This document shows, piece by piece, positions 35,965 to 46,982 of a stretch of 64,000 nucleotides of DNA (within the stretch, counting starts at the first letter, position 1; every line of letters begins with the position of its first letter). The DNA is from Prunus persica. Its lineage: Eukaryota > Streptophyta > Magnoliopsida > Rosales > Rosaceae. Both the position numbers and the translations under genes were made by a program. The stretch spans positions 15,534,630 to 15,598,629 of the forward strand of contig NC_034014.1 of NCBI RefSeq assembly GCF_000346465.2, given 5' to 3'. The notes below the pieces were generated by a model. That model was not told the DNA's origin and made no database searches. It saw nothing but the letters and a program-made list of their open reading frames with translations.

Positions 35965-38900
35965 ACCTGGGTAGATGCCTTTATTGAATTGGTGGATATG
36001 GACCTTCTTATCCTCATTGCAATTGGTTCAGTTGGTGGGTTTTTTGTCTGTAAACATCAAGGCAATTTTATAAGTCAAAGTAACCATACAAGCATAGCTT
36101 ATAAATGAAGAGACTAAGGTTTAGAGACTTACATGAGTTGCTTCTTTATTTGTCTTGTTACCCTTTGCAGCTTTTCTTTTTCCTTTTCCTTTTCTTTTCC
36201 CCTTGGAGACAGATGCTTCTCCGGTTTTCTTCTTTTGATTTGGAGGCAGATGTCTACGATGAGTCTTGGTGTTGTTATCTTCTTCTCCACAGTGGCTGCA
36301 CCTCATAGCAATGCCCTGTTTTCCAAGCCATTTCTTCCCACATTTGGCAGTTTTCTCCTCAGGCTCCTTTCTTCTTAGTTTCCTTAGTCTTCCTGGTTGT
36401 CCACTATATAAAGATGGCTTAATAGCTTCATGCTCAGACCTGCCCCATAGATTTGGACCATTGATTGGTTGTATAAGGTTATCATAGGCTCCAAGGTAGG
36501 TTGCTGTGCTATAACATGAATTGACATACTCCTCAATTGGTTTACACCTTTGTATTGTACTACAACAATACCATGAGGACATGATAAACCAGACAAGTCC
36601 CACTCCCTACAAGAACATGTGTGTCTGTCTAAGTCCACCACATATTGATCTCTTTTTCCACCATCCACCTGAAATTTAGAGCCTCCTGACCACATCACAG
36701 TGCATTGCCCAGCTATAACTTTTTTATCTTGCAATAGCTTAAAAATCTTAGGGAATATTTCATAAGAACAACTCATCATCTTGCTCCTTTTGGATGTGAT
36801 TCTACTCATCAGTAGAATTCTTATCATCTCACTAAAGTGATGATTGGCTTATCTCTTGTAGCCTTAATTGTGTTGTTGAATGACTCACACAAGTTGTTGA
36901 TGAGCATGTCACATTTAACTCCTGAGTTGAAGTGGGATTTAGACCACTATTGTGGAGGCTTAGACACTAGCCACTCCTAGGCCCTAACATCAACAGTCTT
37001 TGGATGATCCATTACCTTTTGATATTGTTGAACTGTAGTGGCTCTTGCACAACCCCAGTAGCTATCCTTGAGTGCCTTGCCCTTGTACAGTTTGATGTAG
37101 CTGCTAAATAGATTCTTAGCACAAAAATGATGCTCAGCATTAGGTACTACATCTTCAAATGCTCCAAGCAATCCTTTTTGCCTTTCTGAAACACTGCATT
37201 CTTGCCATTGAAATCACACTTAATTTTCATAATAGTTCCTGGATTAGCTCTCTTCACTTCTTCATAATAATCCCATAGCCTGCTATATTGTGAATCCATA
37301 GTCATCCTTTTTACTCTATAACACTTCATGTGTGATACACCAACCACCCATTCCTTATAAGCAGCATCCACAAGTGACTTTGGTGGGATTTGAGGGCGAT
37401 GAATATGTCAATTATCCATTTGGTGGTGGCTTGTTTATTCTCCTAAACTCTGGTACAAATATGGTTGGGATTGTAAATCTTCACAACTAAGGTCCTATCC
37501 ACAGAACTCTTAGCAAATACATAAATCTGCCATAGACATGGCTTTGTCTTACACGGAATCTTTAGTTTGTATCTCTCATTCCTCTTATAGGTGACATCTT
37601 TCCCATGCTTCAAGCAGTGTGCTTTGATTTCCTTTCTAAGCACATGACAATCAGAAAACATCAATCCTAACTCAAACTATAGATCGTGCTTGTCTGTCTC
37701 TGAATTGTATTCTGTGAACCTCTTTGACTCTCTATCTTCCTCCCCATCTAATATAGCCCTGAGCTCAACATTAATATGGTCACCTTCCTCAATATCTTCT
37801 AGTGGCTTAAATTCATTGCCAAAAAACCCCTCCAAGCCATTCCTAGATTGCGGCATATTTACACCTTGTTCATGCCCACTTGCACCTTGCTCATGCCCAC
37901 TTGTACCTGCTCATGCCTATTTGCACCTTGCTCAAGCCCATTTGCAGGGTCCTTATGCTCATTTGCAGGTTCTTAAGTCTCATTTGCATCTTCAGTTTGG
38001 GCCTCATATGCAATCTGCCCTTATTTCTTTGTGCATCAAAAACCTCCAAGCCAATCATCTCCTGGTAAGGTATTTAGGTCAATATCATCATTCTCATGCA
38101 TTACATAGCCAGTATCAACCAATTCTGAGTCATCAAAAGGATAACCATCATATGAATTAGAAGAATTAGATGCTTATATTACAACTGCCTTTCCTATCCT
38201 AATTGTTCTCCTCTCCCTTACCAATGCCTCCTCATCTCAGTCATATTTCCAGCCTCAAAGGCAGTTTCAACTCCAGTCACCACTCCATTCTCAAACCCAG
38301 ATTCAACTCCACTTGGTATAATTGCTAGGGGATTGTCCTCATTTATTTCCTCAATTTCCACTTTAGACTTCGTAATTGTATCCACCTTTGAAACACTGGA
38401 TTGGGATGCTTGACTTTTTAGGAACTCTTCAACGTCACAGTTTACATGCTCTAGATATATCTCAAACTCTCTAAATTCAGGAACTAATGCACACATATCT
38501 ATAACACTTCATCATACTGAAGCAAGGTGGGAGAGTCTGAAGACCCATGTAACTTATAATGGTATAGTATAATTCCCTCCAGATAACCCAATTCCTTAAC
38601 CATAGAACCTATTTCAACCATAGAAAATCTGTCCTTACCAACGTAATCAAAAAAGGCAATATCACTACCAACATAAAACTTGTCACTCTATCTACCCCCA
38701 TGATACATGGTGACTGTGAACATATCAAGATCGTCTAAAAATACCAAAATGCACATGTAATCAGATAGGAAATATAGTATAGTATTCATTGGGACCACAT
38801 AGTTCATTGCATTTACTATACAAAGTGGCAAAGACCCACCTTTTAGTACACACCCCGATCACAACTCATAAAAGGAAACAACATAAACAAATGGGAAAAC

Positions 38901-39120
38901 CCCAAACCAGCAAAGCAAACCCTAAAAGGGTAAACTATAAAAGCACAAAACACAAGAGCACCACGCCGATAAACAAAACCCAAAACAAGGCCCCATCATT
39001 CGGAACTTATAAATAATACCCCCAATTGCAAAAGTAGGGTGCGAAACTTACCGTACTTTGGTCTCACCGTTTGTCGAGGTTTGCTACACCAAGCCATCAC
39101 CGATAACAACTCAGACTTTC
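35965..39120 (-). pseudogene. Mutator-like (MULE) transposase with PB1-like N-terminus, DDE core deleted
   Basis: Reading on the minus strand: a short first exon near 39100 with a good donor; a PB1-like domain from 38723 (MFTVTMYHGGR, FFDYVGKDRFSMVEI, one stop); an acidic linker (38218-38496); and a MuDR-type DNA-binding segment (37443-37664, CLWQIYVFAKS). Then follow 37147-37371 and 36977-37171 (VVPNAEHHFCAKNLF), a SWIM finger (CSCREWDLSGLSCPHG, about 36570-36640), and a CSHCGEEDNNTKTHRRH knuckle (about 36250-36300). A last exon follows (about 35965-36050). The catalytic DDE segment that should lie before VVPNAEH is missing, and several frames are shifted. It is a dead transposase gene. Confidence 0.82.
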
Positions 39121-39339
39121 AAGATTTTATTCCTTTAACCTCTTCAATCCACAAGAATCAAAGGCTTTTGGCAGTGGAAAAAAAAAAAGTTCTTTTTTCT
39201 GCACTATGAAATAGTTTTGTTTTTTGTTCAGATTTGGGTTCAATTTGGGGAAAAGGGCTTCATCGTCGTCTTGGGGAATGCATCGATTCCTTCTACATTT
39301 GAGCATAAATCAGACATGGCAAGTTGGGTTTTGAGCAGC

Positions 39340-39545
39340 TTATGGTGACCATTCAAAATGATTCGTATCAAACAAAATATCAATGTCAAACAGTGCCACA
39401 TCATCACTTAATGAGGCTCGTGATGGACTAAGTAACAGAGGGTATCTTATGAAAGGTCTCCATAAGTTCAGGTACCAGTCAAACAGGTTTTTAAAGGTTG
39501 GGTACAAATTTGAAATTTCCCCCACAGTTTGGGTGGTTTATTGTA
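39340..39545. repeat. Putative MULE terminal repeat
   Basis: Read on the minus strand this begins GGGTTAACTACAATAAACC and continues with a non-coding block, in the position of the terminus upstream of the MULE gene. The matching arm at the other end was not found. Confidence 0.4.
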
Positions 39546-40606
39546 GTTAACCCTAAAAAGAAATTAGAACTCGCTTGTTAATTATTCTGGAAAAAAAGGG
39601 GTTTGTGCTAAAATAGTCATTTTTCACAATTTTTATTAGGAGCCGATTTTCTCACTCCTCTTTTGTCCATTTACACTCCTTTTGTTAGAAATTGTAAGTT
39701 CCCACTACTTTTTTTATCCACTTACACTCCCTTGTATGTCACACACGCAACAATAAAAAAAATTCTAATTTTTGTGGCTAACGCCAGCCTGTTGTCAGCC
39801 TTGCTTTCCCCTAACGGATAGAAGCCACACATGGCACTTCCTAGGGTATCCGATCCATTCTTTCTACTCCAATCCAACAGTTGCCAAATTTTATGTAAAA
39901 GAATTGAAAAAATTTGGAAAAAATACCAAAAAATTATGAAATTTATTATAAAAATACCTACCAATATTATTCACTTTCCACACTAAAATCTTTAAACAAA
40001 TTCTTTGCCTTCCTATATTATTCACTTTCCACACCAAATTTTCTACTACTAAATTTCATTTATGTAAAAATACAAATGGCCTCTTCCATAGAAGCCAGAG
40101 GATCTTGGACAACAACGGAAGATGTTTTGTTGTGTGAATGTTGGGTCCAAGTTGGTCATTGCCCGATCACAGGCAATGAGATGAAGTTCTCTCATATGTG
40201 AAGAAAAACTCATGCCAAATTTTGTGAAAGATCGAGCTCAACTCGTACGGAAATGGCCTTGGCTAATAGGTGGAAAATTTTGAATAAAGAGTTAGGGAAA
40301 TGGAGAGATGCATTGGCAAAAGTGAGGGACAACGTTTGGAGTGGCGAAAATCTTGGCAACATGGTACATTTTTTGTAATTGCCATTTTATTAAATTTAAT
40401 GTCATATATTTTAGAAATTTTCTTGCATTTTCAATTTGTTTTTTATTATAGATTATGCAAGTACAAATGTGGTTCGGTATCATTGGCCAAGGTAAAAAAT
40501 CTTTCAACAATAACCAATGTTGGAAGGTTGTAAGAATTGTTTGAGATTCAAAATTATTCCCATAGGTCCGAATGGTGTGTTGAATGAGACTCCGTTCTAC
40601 AATTCA

Positions 40607-43600
40607 CACTACTACAATTTTGTTAAACTACGACATCCAATAGATAACCTTTATATAAAAACTGTCGTAGTATTTCAAAAGACGACAAATGTTATAAAAC
40701 CGTCGTTTTAAGGTACCTAATACACCGATTTATTGAGTTGATTTTTAAAATTACGACGATACCTTACTAGGACCGTCGTGTTTTTAGGAGGCGCTAAACG
40801 AAAATTCACTTTAAGTTCGCAAGCACGGAGCTTTTCAAAAAACCCTTGCTCACTCAAAACACTATACTGTCTCAAATTCTCTCATGAACCTTTTAGAAAA
40901 CCCTCTCCCTCATATCAATGAAGCACATCTCCCTCTCGCCGTCCACTGAACTAGCCAAGATCGACATCTCCTTTACGCCATTTAGGACACTGAGTTCGCC
41001 GAGATCACCATCTCCATCGCGTTGTTTAGTCCACCAAGCTCGCTACGTTCGCCATCTCCCTCGTGCTTCCCATGGCAGTTACCCTTAGCCCTCAAATGGA
41101 TTCCCATCTTCCATTTTACGAGCTTTAGATTAGATCTTCCTCCTTATAGACCAAAAAGGTACGAAGCTACTTTTCTAGGGTTAGCTTAGGATTCTTCTGA
41201 TTTGATTTCAATTTTTATTTTTTCTTGTTTATGATGGTTGTTTATTTGAGATATAGGGTTACGATTTGTTTGTTCTTTAATTTCGGTGCAAATTGATGTA
41301 TGTTTTTGTGGTTAGATCTGACTTGATTTAAGCTGTATATAGTTCAGTAGTTGCATTTTTAACCTTTTTGCTTTTATTTTGTTCAAAAATTCTAGTTCAT
41401 ATGTTTTTTTTGTACCTTTTAGTGTTTTGTTGTCGAGTTGCAGGGCCTGGAAAGTGGCCCTAGTTTTAAGATTATGCAATTAGATGAGTTTCTTGTTTGG
41501 CTTGAAATCCTAACCATGATTTTGGGAGGCTAAACATGTGTCAAAAAAATACAAGATTATGATAAGACTATCCATTTGTGTAAAATGATTGGTACTAAAT
41601 GGGGCTCTACTTAGAACTCAGTGATAATCTTAAATTTAACTTGGGTTTTGAATTTCTCTTGTGTTTGCAATTAAATTTCTTGTTTTTATTTCTGGATGTG
41701 CCTTGTGCAGGTTTTACATTTGCAAACGCACATGTCAACGCTATCCATGAACTCTCAGTTGTAATGTCAATTGATTTCTCTAAGACAGTCAATGAAGTCC
41801 ACCGAAGCTTGAGTGATCACTCCTCTGCTCATTTTAAGAACTCTTAGGTTTTACATTTGACTTACCATTTGGCTCTCATCATGACTGTCTAATTTGTTAA
41901 TTTGGCATCTGCATATTTGTTAAAATCATCGTCTATGAAGTAATTAGGTGATGACATAACTAGATACTTGCTACATTTGTTAAATCAACTCCTATTTCTG
42001 CCTTTCCCCCATCAAGTTGAAACCATGGTTGATTGTCTTACTGCCCCATGGTACAACAACTACAAGTATCATTACATGGAATTCAACAAGTAATTCTCTA
42101 ATGCATAATTTCTGATTTAACAAAATCTCTGCTCCCTGAAACCAATAAAGAAAAAGTTATGTTGGTTAAAAAATTCCTAAGCTCCTCTAGCTTTTGTGGA
42201 TCAACTGAATTGGTATGAGTAAATGAAATTTTGTCGGAAAATATTCCTAAATAGTTGAGATGACAAATGATACTAAAAGCACACACTATTTTGGCATTTG
42301 TACTTAGTATCTTCAGCATTGGAGCATGAGTATCTGGTTTTTTATTTGGCACCATATGGATTCAATTGTTAGACTTATAATCTGAATTCAATGTTATTAT
42401 CTCCCTTGTTTCACTTGTATATGTTTAGCTAGTACTGGAATAGTTTATGTGAGGTGGATGGGGTAAGAATTATGGTCTAAGCTTTTGATATGCTAACTTT
42501 TCTAAGCAGCTGCTTTTTCTTAGTTATGATTGCGTGGCTACTTTTTCCCCAGTTAGGCTAAGTCATTGCCTTGTCTATTGTAACGATCCACTAAAGTGAT
42601 GTAACTTTGGAAGTTATGGTCAGATTTTCTTCAATTCTGTTGACGTATTTCAAGTCCTGGCTCTTAAAGGATCTTATCATGGTGTTATACATGCTTCCTC
42701 CAACAACCATGGTATGAATTTTCTATCACAGGAGACTTGAAATATTCCAAATCTGTATACTTATATCTCAACTTTTGGAGTTAATCAACATCCAATAGAG
42801 AATATAGTACTCTTTTACTCCAGGTTTTCATTATTCTATTGATCTATGATTCTCATTGTTTCAAGTTAAGTAATTATATTAGGTAGCACTACATTAATAA
42901 TCCTTTCATTATTGGTAATGTTATATGGATTGTATATCTCACTATTAAATTATTTTGGCTTGTTAAGCAGTTTCCTAGGTCATGGAAGTGATTCTAACGA
43001 AGCTACTCCTAGTGGTAAAAGTTGAAGAAATGCAAAGGAAAATTGGTGATGATGAATGTATAGCTCTATATACATATGGGTAACTTGACTTGAAGGATAA
43101 TTAAGTATATGAATTTTGGTGTATTTATTGTAATTAGGCTGCATCTTGCAGCTAGCGGCCTAGAGACTTTCATTTTTTAGATTTTATTTTGTTCTATTGT
43201 ACTCTTGATATTCTATTTATGAAAGAAACATTGTTTGGGTATATATATGTATGGCGTGGGTAATAGCATGTTTGAGTATATATTTCTAATACCATTGGAA
43301 ACAACAACAAAAAAACTAAAATGTAAAATTACGATAAGTTTTATAGTTAATAACCGCCATCTTAGAGTTAATAGACGATAAACCGTCATCTTTACATCTT
43401 TACATTTTTCAAACAAACGACGTCCGCTACATATAAAGACGACGGTTCTTTCAGAAACATTGTTGTCTTTATATCTAATAGACGAGGTTCTTTCAGGAAA
43501 AAAAAAACTATCGTCTTTACATCTAATAGACGACGGTTCTTTTAAAAATCATCGTCTTTACATTCAATAGACGACGGTAACCGTCGTAGTTTGACATTCA

Positions 43601-43651
43601 AAAAATGGCGGTCAATTTAACGACGGTTTGAAAAAGAAAAAGACGACAGTG
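40607..43651. mobile_element. CACTA-like element with ACGACGGT motifs and captured gene DNA
   Basis: The left end reads CACTACTACAATTTTG, within the Harbinger ORF1 exon. The first 200 bp and the last 300 bp are rich in CGTCGT/ACGACGGT words. The right end is tentatively placed at CGACAGTG, 43651. It carries no transposase that I recognise. The middle looks like part of a host gene: leader-like sequence from about 40810, introns, and an exon similar to MAP65. It is a non-autonomous relative of the element starting at 59853, judging by the shared end and motif. Confidence 0.7.
41710..41847 (+). pseudogene. Captured MAP65-like (microtubule-associated protein) exon fragment
   Basis: After a GTGCAG acceptor this exon reads GFTFANAHVNAIHELSVVMS followed by IDFSKTVNEVHRSLSD, then stops at TAG 41845-41847. 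The pattern (VNAIHELS..L.IDF.KT..EVH.SL.D) is that of the plant MAP65/ASE1 microtubule bundling family. Only about 45 residues remain, with no start of the family protein and no downstream domains. It lies within a CACTA-like element, so it is a transduplicated piece and not a gene in place. Confidence 0.6.
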
Positions 43652-44458
43652 TTTCCCCATCGTCTATTTCAATTGAATTTGCCGTTGGACTCCCCGATGA
43701 ATCAAGACTCACCAATCCAAAAAGATCCAAGGCCTATTGGGAGAAAGGCAACAAGGGCCAAGAGAGGGAGCACTTCGAACAATGATTGTGTAAAATTTTT
43801 GGAGCAAATTGCTATCAACGACACACTGAGAATTGAGAAAGACATGAAAAGAGATGAGGCTGACAAGGCAAGAGATGAAGCATTTGCAAGAGAAAAGGAG
43901 TATGCACATAAACAAGACATGGACAGTAAAGATCGAGAAACCATGGCCATGGATACAAGCCATATGTCCCATGAAACAAAGTCATTTTGGAAGCAAGAAC
44001 GAAGGGATGTTATGAGAGAAATTATTTTTCTTGACGTTGGACCTAGCAACATGAATTGGTTAAATAATGAAAACCATTAGGTTGTATTGATAGAGTTGCT
44101 ATTTCTTAATTAGTTGTATTACTCTTTTATTGAATTAGTTGTATTTCTTAATTAGTTATATTGCTTGTCTTTTATTGAATAAAGAAAGCATTCAATAATA
44201 TAGCTATTTATTTAAAAATATTGCATCCATCAAAATAAAACATAATTTATTACAAAACACAAAGAAAGCATAATTCAAAACAAAACACAAACTAAGCATA
44301 ATTCAAAACTAAGCATTAAACTTGACTTTATTGACCGTGATTGTCTCTCAACGCCCAGAAGTGCTCCATCAAGTCAACTTGACGTGTTTCGTGAACATAA
44401 GAAGATTGCATTTCCATGTAACGGTTAATCATATGGTTGTCATAATGACTGTCCCTAA

Positions 44459-45659
44459 TCAACGGTTCATGCTCCAGTGGTTGTCCATTTGTCCCACAGG
44501 CCGTTCATAAATTCTTGTCAATGTCGTGTTCATCGGATCGGGTTCGAACATCTCTTGTTCATCATAATCATACTCATCCTCCACAATCATGTTATGGAGG
44601 ATGATGCACATCATCATAATGCTCCGAAGCACCTCTTCATCAAACATACAAGCAACCTCCCTAATGATTGCCCACCGAGCTTGGAGGATACCAAAACATT
44701 TTTCCACATCTTTCCTATAACCCTCTTAATAGGCAGCAAAGTATTTTTCCTTCTCCGATTGGGGATGCAAAATTGTTTTGATGAATGTCGTCCACTTCGG
44801 GTAAATTCTGTCTACTAGATAGTAGCCACCTAAGTAGATGGTATTGTTGATTTCATACGTAATCTGAGGGGATTGACCTTTCAACACATCGTTGAACACC
44901 GGGGATTGACCGAGTACGTTAAGGTCTTTTTCAGATCCCGCAACTCCGAAAAAAGGCATGTCAAACCTAGGTATTGAATGATGCAACGACTTCCAGAATG
45001 ATACATTTTTTGCCCTTCCTATTCTCATAATGTCCATGCCAAGTAGTTGGGCAATTCTTCCACTGCTAGTGCATGCAGTCGATGCTTCCAATCATGCCTG
45101 GGAAACCTCAAACCTCAGCTTTTTGTAGAAGCCTTTGGAGGTCCTAGGCATAGGTTTGCGGAGGTAATCTGACCAATCTCTCTAGGATAGTAGATTTCCT
45201 CATCCTAGCAGTCCCATCCACCTAGTCTGCAGATGTACCAAACGCCAGCATCTGTAAAGAAGCTGTAAGTTTTTGCTCCAGAAGAATACCTAAAACCCGA
45301 GTAGCATCGTACTTCTGAACGAAGTATGCATAACAATTGCAAACATTATTCATGTTTTTATTGAACAAATGGGGTTGCATTCTATATCACCCTAGAAAAA
45401 TCAAAACTAGAGTACAACGAATTTGGGATAAAGTAATCTTCCAAGAGATTCTTACCTCGAGAGTGCCTACGTCTTTCCATGTTCGGGTCATGGTCGAGTT
45501 GTGAACCATGGTGGTGTTGGCTTGATTAATCGAGCATACCCACTGCCATGGCACTTGATCATCATCTGATTGCCACTCCCTTTCTTCTTCAGCACGTTTA
45601 CGCATTCTTTCTTCATTTTCTCGCTCGGCCCTCTCCAACAACCTCCTCGTGTAAGACAT
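44459..45659 (-). pseudogene. PIF/Harbinger DDE transposase, broken
   Basis: The frame starts with MSYTRRLLERAERENEER at 45659 and continues, with shifts, through the region before the catalytic domain (QKYDATRVLG, GFPGMIGSIDCMH) near 45080-45300. It runs on to SPVFNDVLKG, YYLVDRIYPKW and HPQSEKEKYFAAY, stop, then VEKCFGILQARWAIIREVA and CIILHNMIVEDE, ending at about 44459. This is the DDE_Tnp_4 type of plant Harbinger transposases. At least two stops and shifts break it. With ORF1 it would have cut and pasted the element. Confidence 0.87.
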
Positions 45660-46149
45660 TGAAAGTAGAATGTGTTTTGTAAAATATGAAAAAATGAAAG
45701 GATATAGAGGATATGGATAATTGCTGTCAATTATAGCAACTAAAAATCTTATTCAAAATCTAAAATGTGAATTTTATAATAAATATGGACACATGGCAAT
45801 CGAAAATTTTATCTGAAATATGCAATGTGAATTTTATAATAAATATTGACACGTAACAACTGAAAATCTTATCCGAATTAATCGTTAAGTATAAAAAATA
45901 AAATAAATTTAAAGTGAATAATAATTGCCCTTTGCCATGGCAATGGGTGGAAACCCAGCTTGCCTTTTGCTAGGACTCGCACTATTCACATGAATAGTAA
46001 CAGCCATTGCCTTTGACCATGACAAATAGGTAGAAATGCTAGTAAAAAGTATTTTTTAAAAAAATAAAAGGGAGTGTAAATGGACAAAAGGGAAGTGGGA
46101 AAATCAACACTCTTTTTACTCTATAATAGCACCTATGTCAGAGTCTCAG

Positions 46150-46690
46150 ACAGTGTCTCCTTAGAGCAATTCCACCACACCACCCAGCTCGGGCATGAGG
46201 GGGCCTAGGCCCTTCAAGCTGTTTCTAGCGGTACAAAACAGCCCAGGCAAGGTGTGGGCTCCACCAATCCCTGACAGGCCTGAATGCAAGAACAACTCGA
46301 GCTGTTGCCTGAGGTCTATGACGTCAGCAATGAAAACAAATTTAGAAAAATAGAAACAAATTTTGAAAAAAAATAATAACAATTTCAGAATTTTTTTTAT
46401 TTTTATAAATACCTAGCCATATTCTTCACTTTCTATACCAAAACTCTATACAAATTCCTCTTATGATATCTCATGTGAATACCCTTGGGTTGCCATGGCA
46501 ATGAGTGGAAAACCAACAAAAAAGTTGCTATGACAAGCACTATTCATATGAATAGTAACAACACTTACCTCCCCTTACCTTTTGGCATGACAAATGAGCG
46601 AAAATGTTCTTATTGTTCCTACCTCTTTAATGCAAGAGGTATTTTAGAATAAAATTTGTGAAAAAGAGCTATTTTAGCCAATTTCACAAG
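46150..46690. mobile_element. Harbinger-related MITE next to CARA
   Basis: The left part (about 46380-46445: TTATAAATACCTAGCCATAT) repeats the Harbinger element's left subterminal region (39945-40030) in the same direction. The right part (about 46480-46680) repeats 45925-46045 (GCCATGGCAATG, CTATTCA.ATGAATAGTAACA), and its end has GAGCTATTTTAGCC, inverted to the left terminus at 39607. It has no coding. It looks like an internally deleted copy of the same family. Confidence 0.65.
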
Positions 46691-46982
46691 AAGGAAAAAA
46701 AAACCCCAAAATTATAACACCGAATAGAGGGTTTTTTTAGTCATCCAAGTTTTTAAACCTTGTTAACATAAACGAAGTGAGCTAGCAAATGCCCCAAAAA
46801 ATTAAAGCAAAGCGTAGCGTTGCTCCTGCTGCCGGCGGCCTGGACATAAAAGTTTCTACAATCTTTTGGCTGTCAGAAGAAACTTCTTTTTCTCTTTGGT
46901 CGAATCTCTCTGATACTTCAGTCCTGAACTCTCTGGAACACCACCACCATCACAGGCACAGAGAGAGGAGAAGAAGAAGAGA
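46691..46982 (+). promoter_or_regulatory. CARA promoter and 5' leader
   Basis: Fewer than 300 bp separate the MITE from the CARA start codon. A weak TATA-like CATAAAAG lies at about 46847, followed by a leader rich in CACCACCACCATCACAGG and GAGAAGAAGAA near the ATG. The transcription start is not known from sequence alone. Confidence 0.5.

Larger units (their letters stand above)
40076..44080 (+). pseudogene. PIF/Harbinger ORF1 (Myb/SANT-like DNA-binding protein), split
   Basis: The 5' part begins MASSIEARGSWTTTEDVLL at 40076 with the tryptophan pattern of a Myb/SANT-like domain. A stop at 40199-40201 replaces an expected Trp codon, and coding continues (TRTEMALANRWKILNKELGKW) to a donor near 40365. 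The next exon carries NNQCWKVV and IPIGPNGVLNETPFYN and is cut at about 40606. The 3' part resumes after the insertion, about 43666-44080. It has RPIGRKATRAKRGS, a charged helical tail and an ending like NAM-associated C-terminal domains. ORF1 proteins bind the element ends together with the transposase. Confidence 0.8.
39607..46132. mobile_element. PIF/Harbinger DNA transposon with both genes, disrupted
   Basis: Terminal inverted repeats of about 85 bp are visible. Left 39607-39690 and right about 46050-46132 share TTTTGTCCATTTACACTCC, GATTTTCYCACTYC and TGCTA..ATAG. Inside, a Myb/SANT-like ORF1 runs on the plus strand (40076-44080) and a DDE transposase on the minus strand (44459-45659), converging as in plant Harbinger elements. 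ORF1 is split by a 3 kb CACTA-like insertion. A deletion-derived relative lies directly to the right (46150-46690). I could not fix the 3-bp target duplication. Confidence 0.8.

Noticed and set aside
41599..41847. MAP65-like exon as a functional gene
   Set aside because: Only one exon of the family is visible, and it is enclosed by CACTA-like ends inside another transposon.
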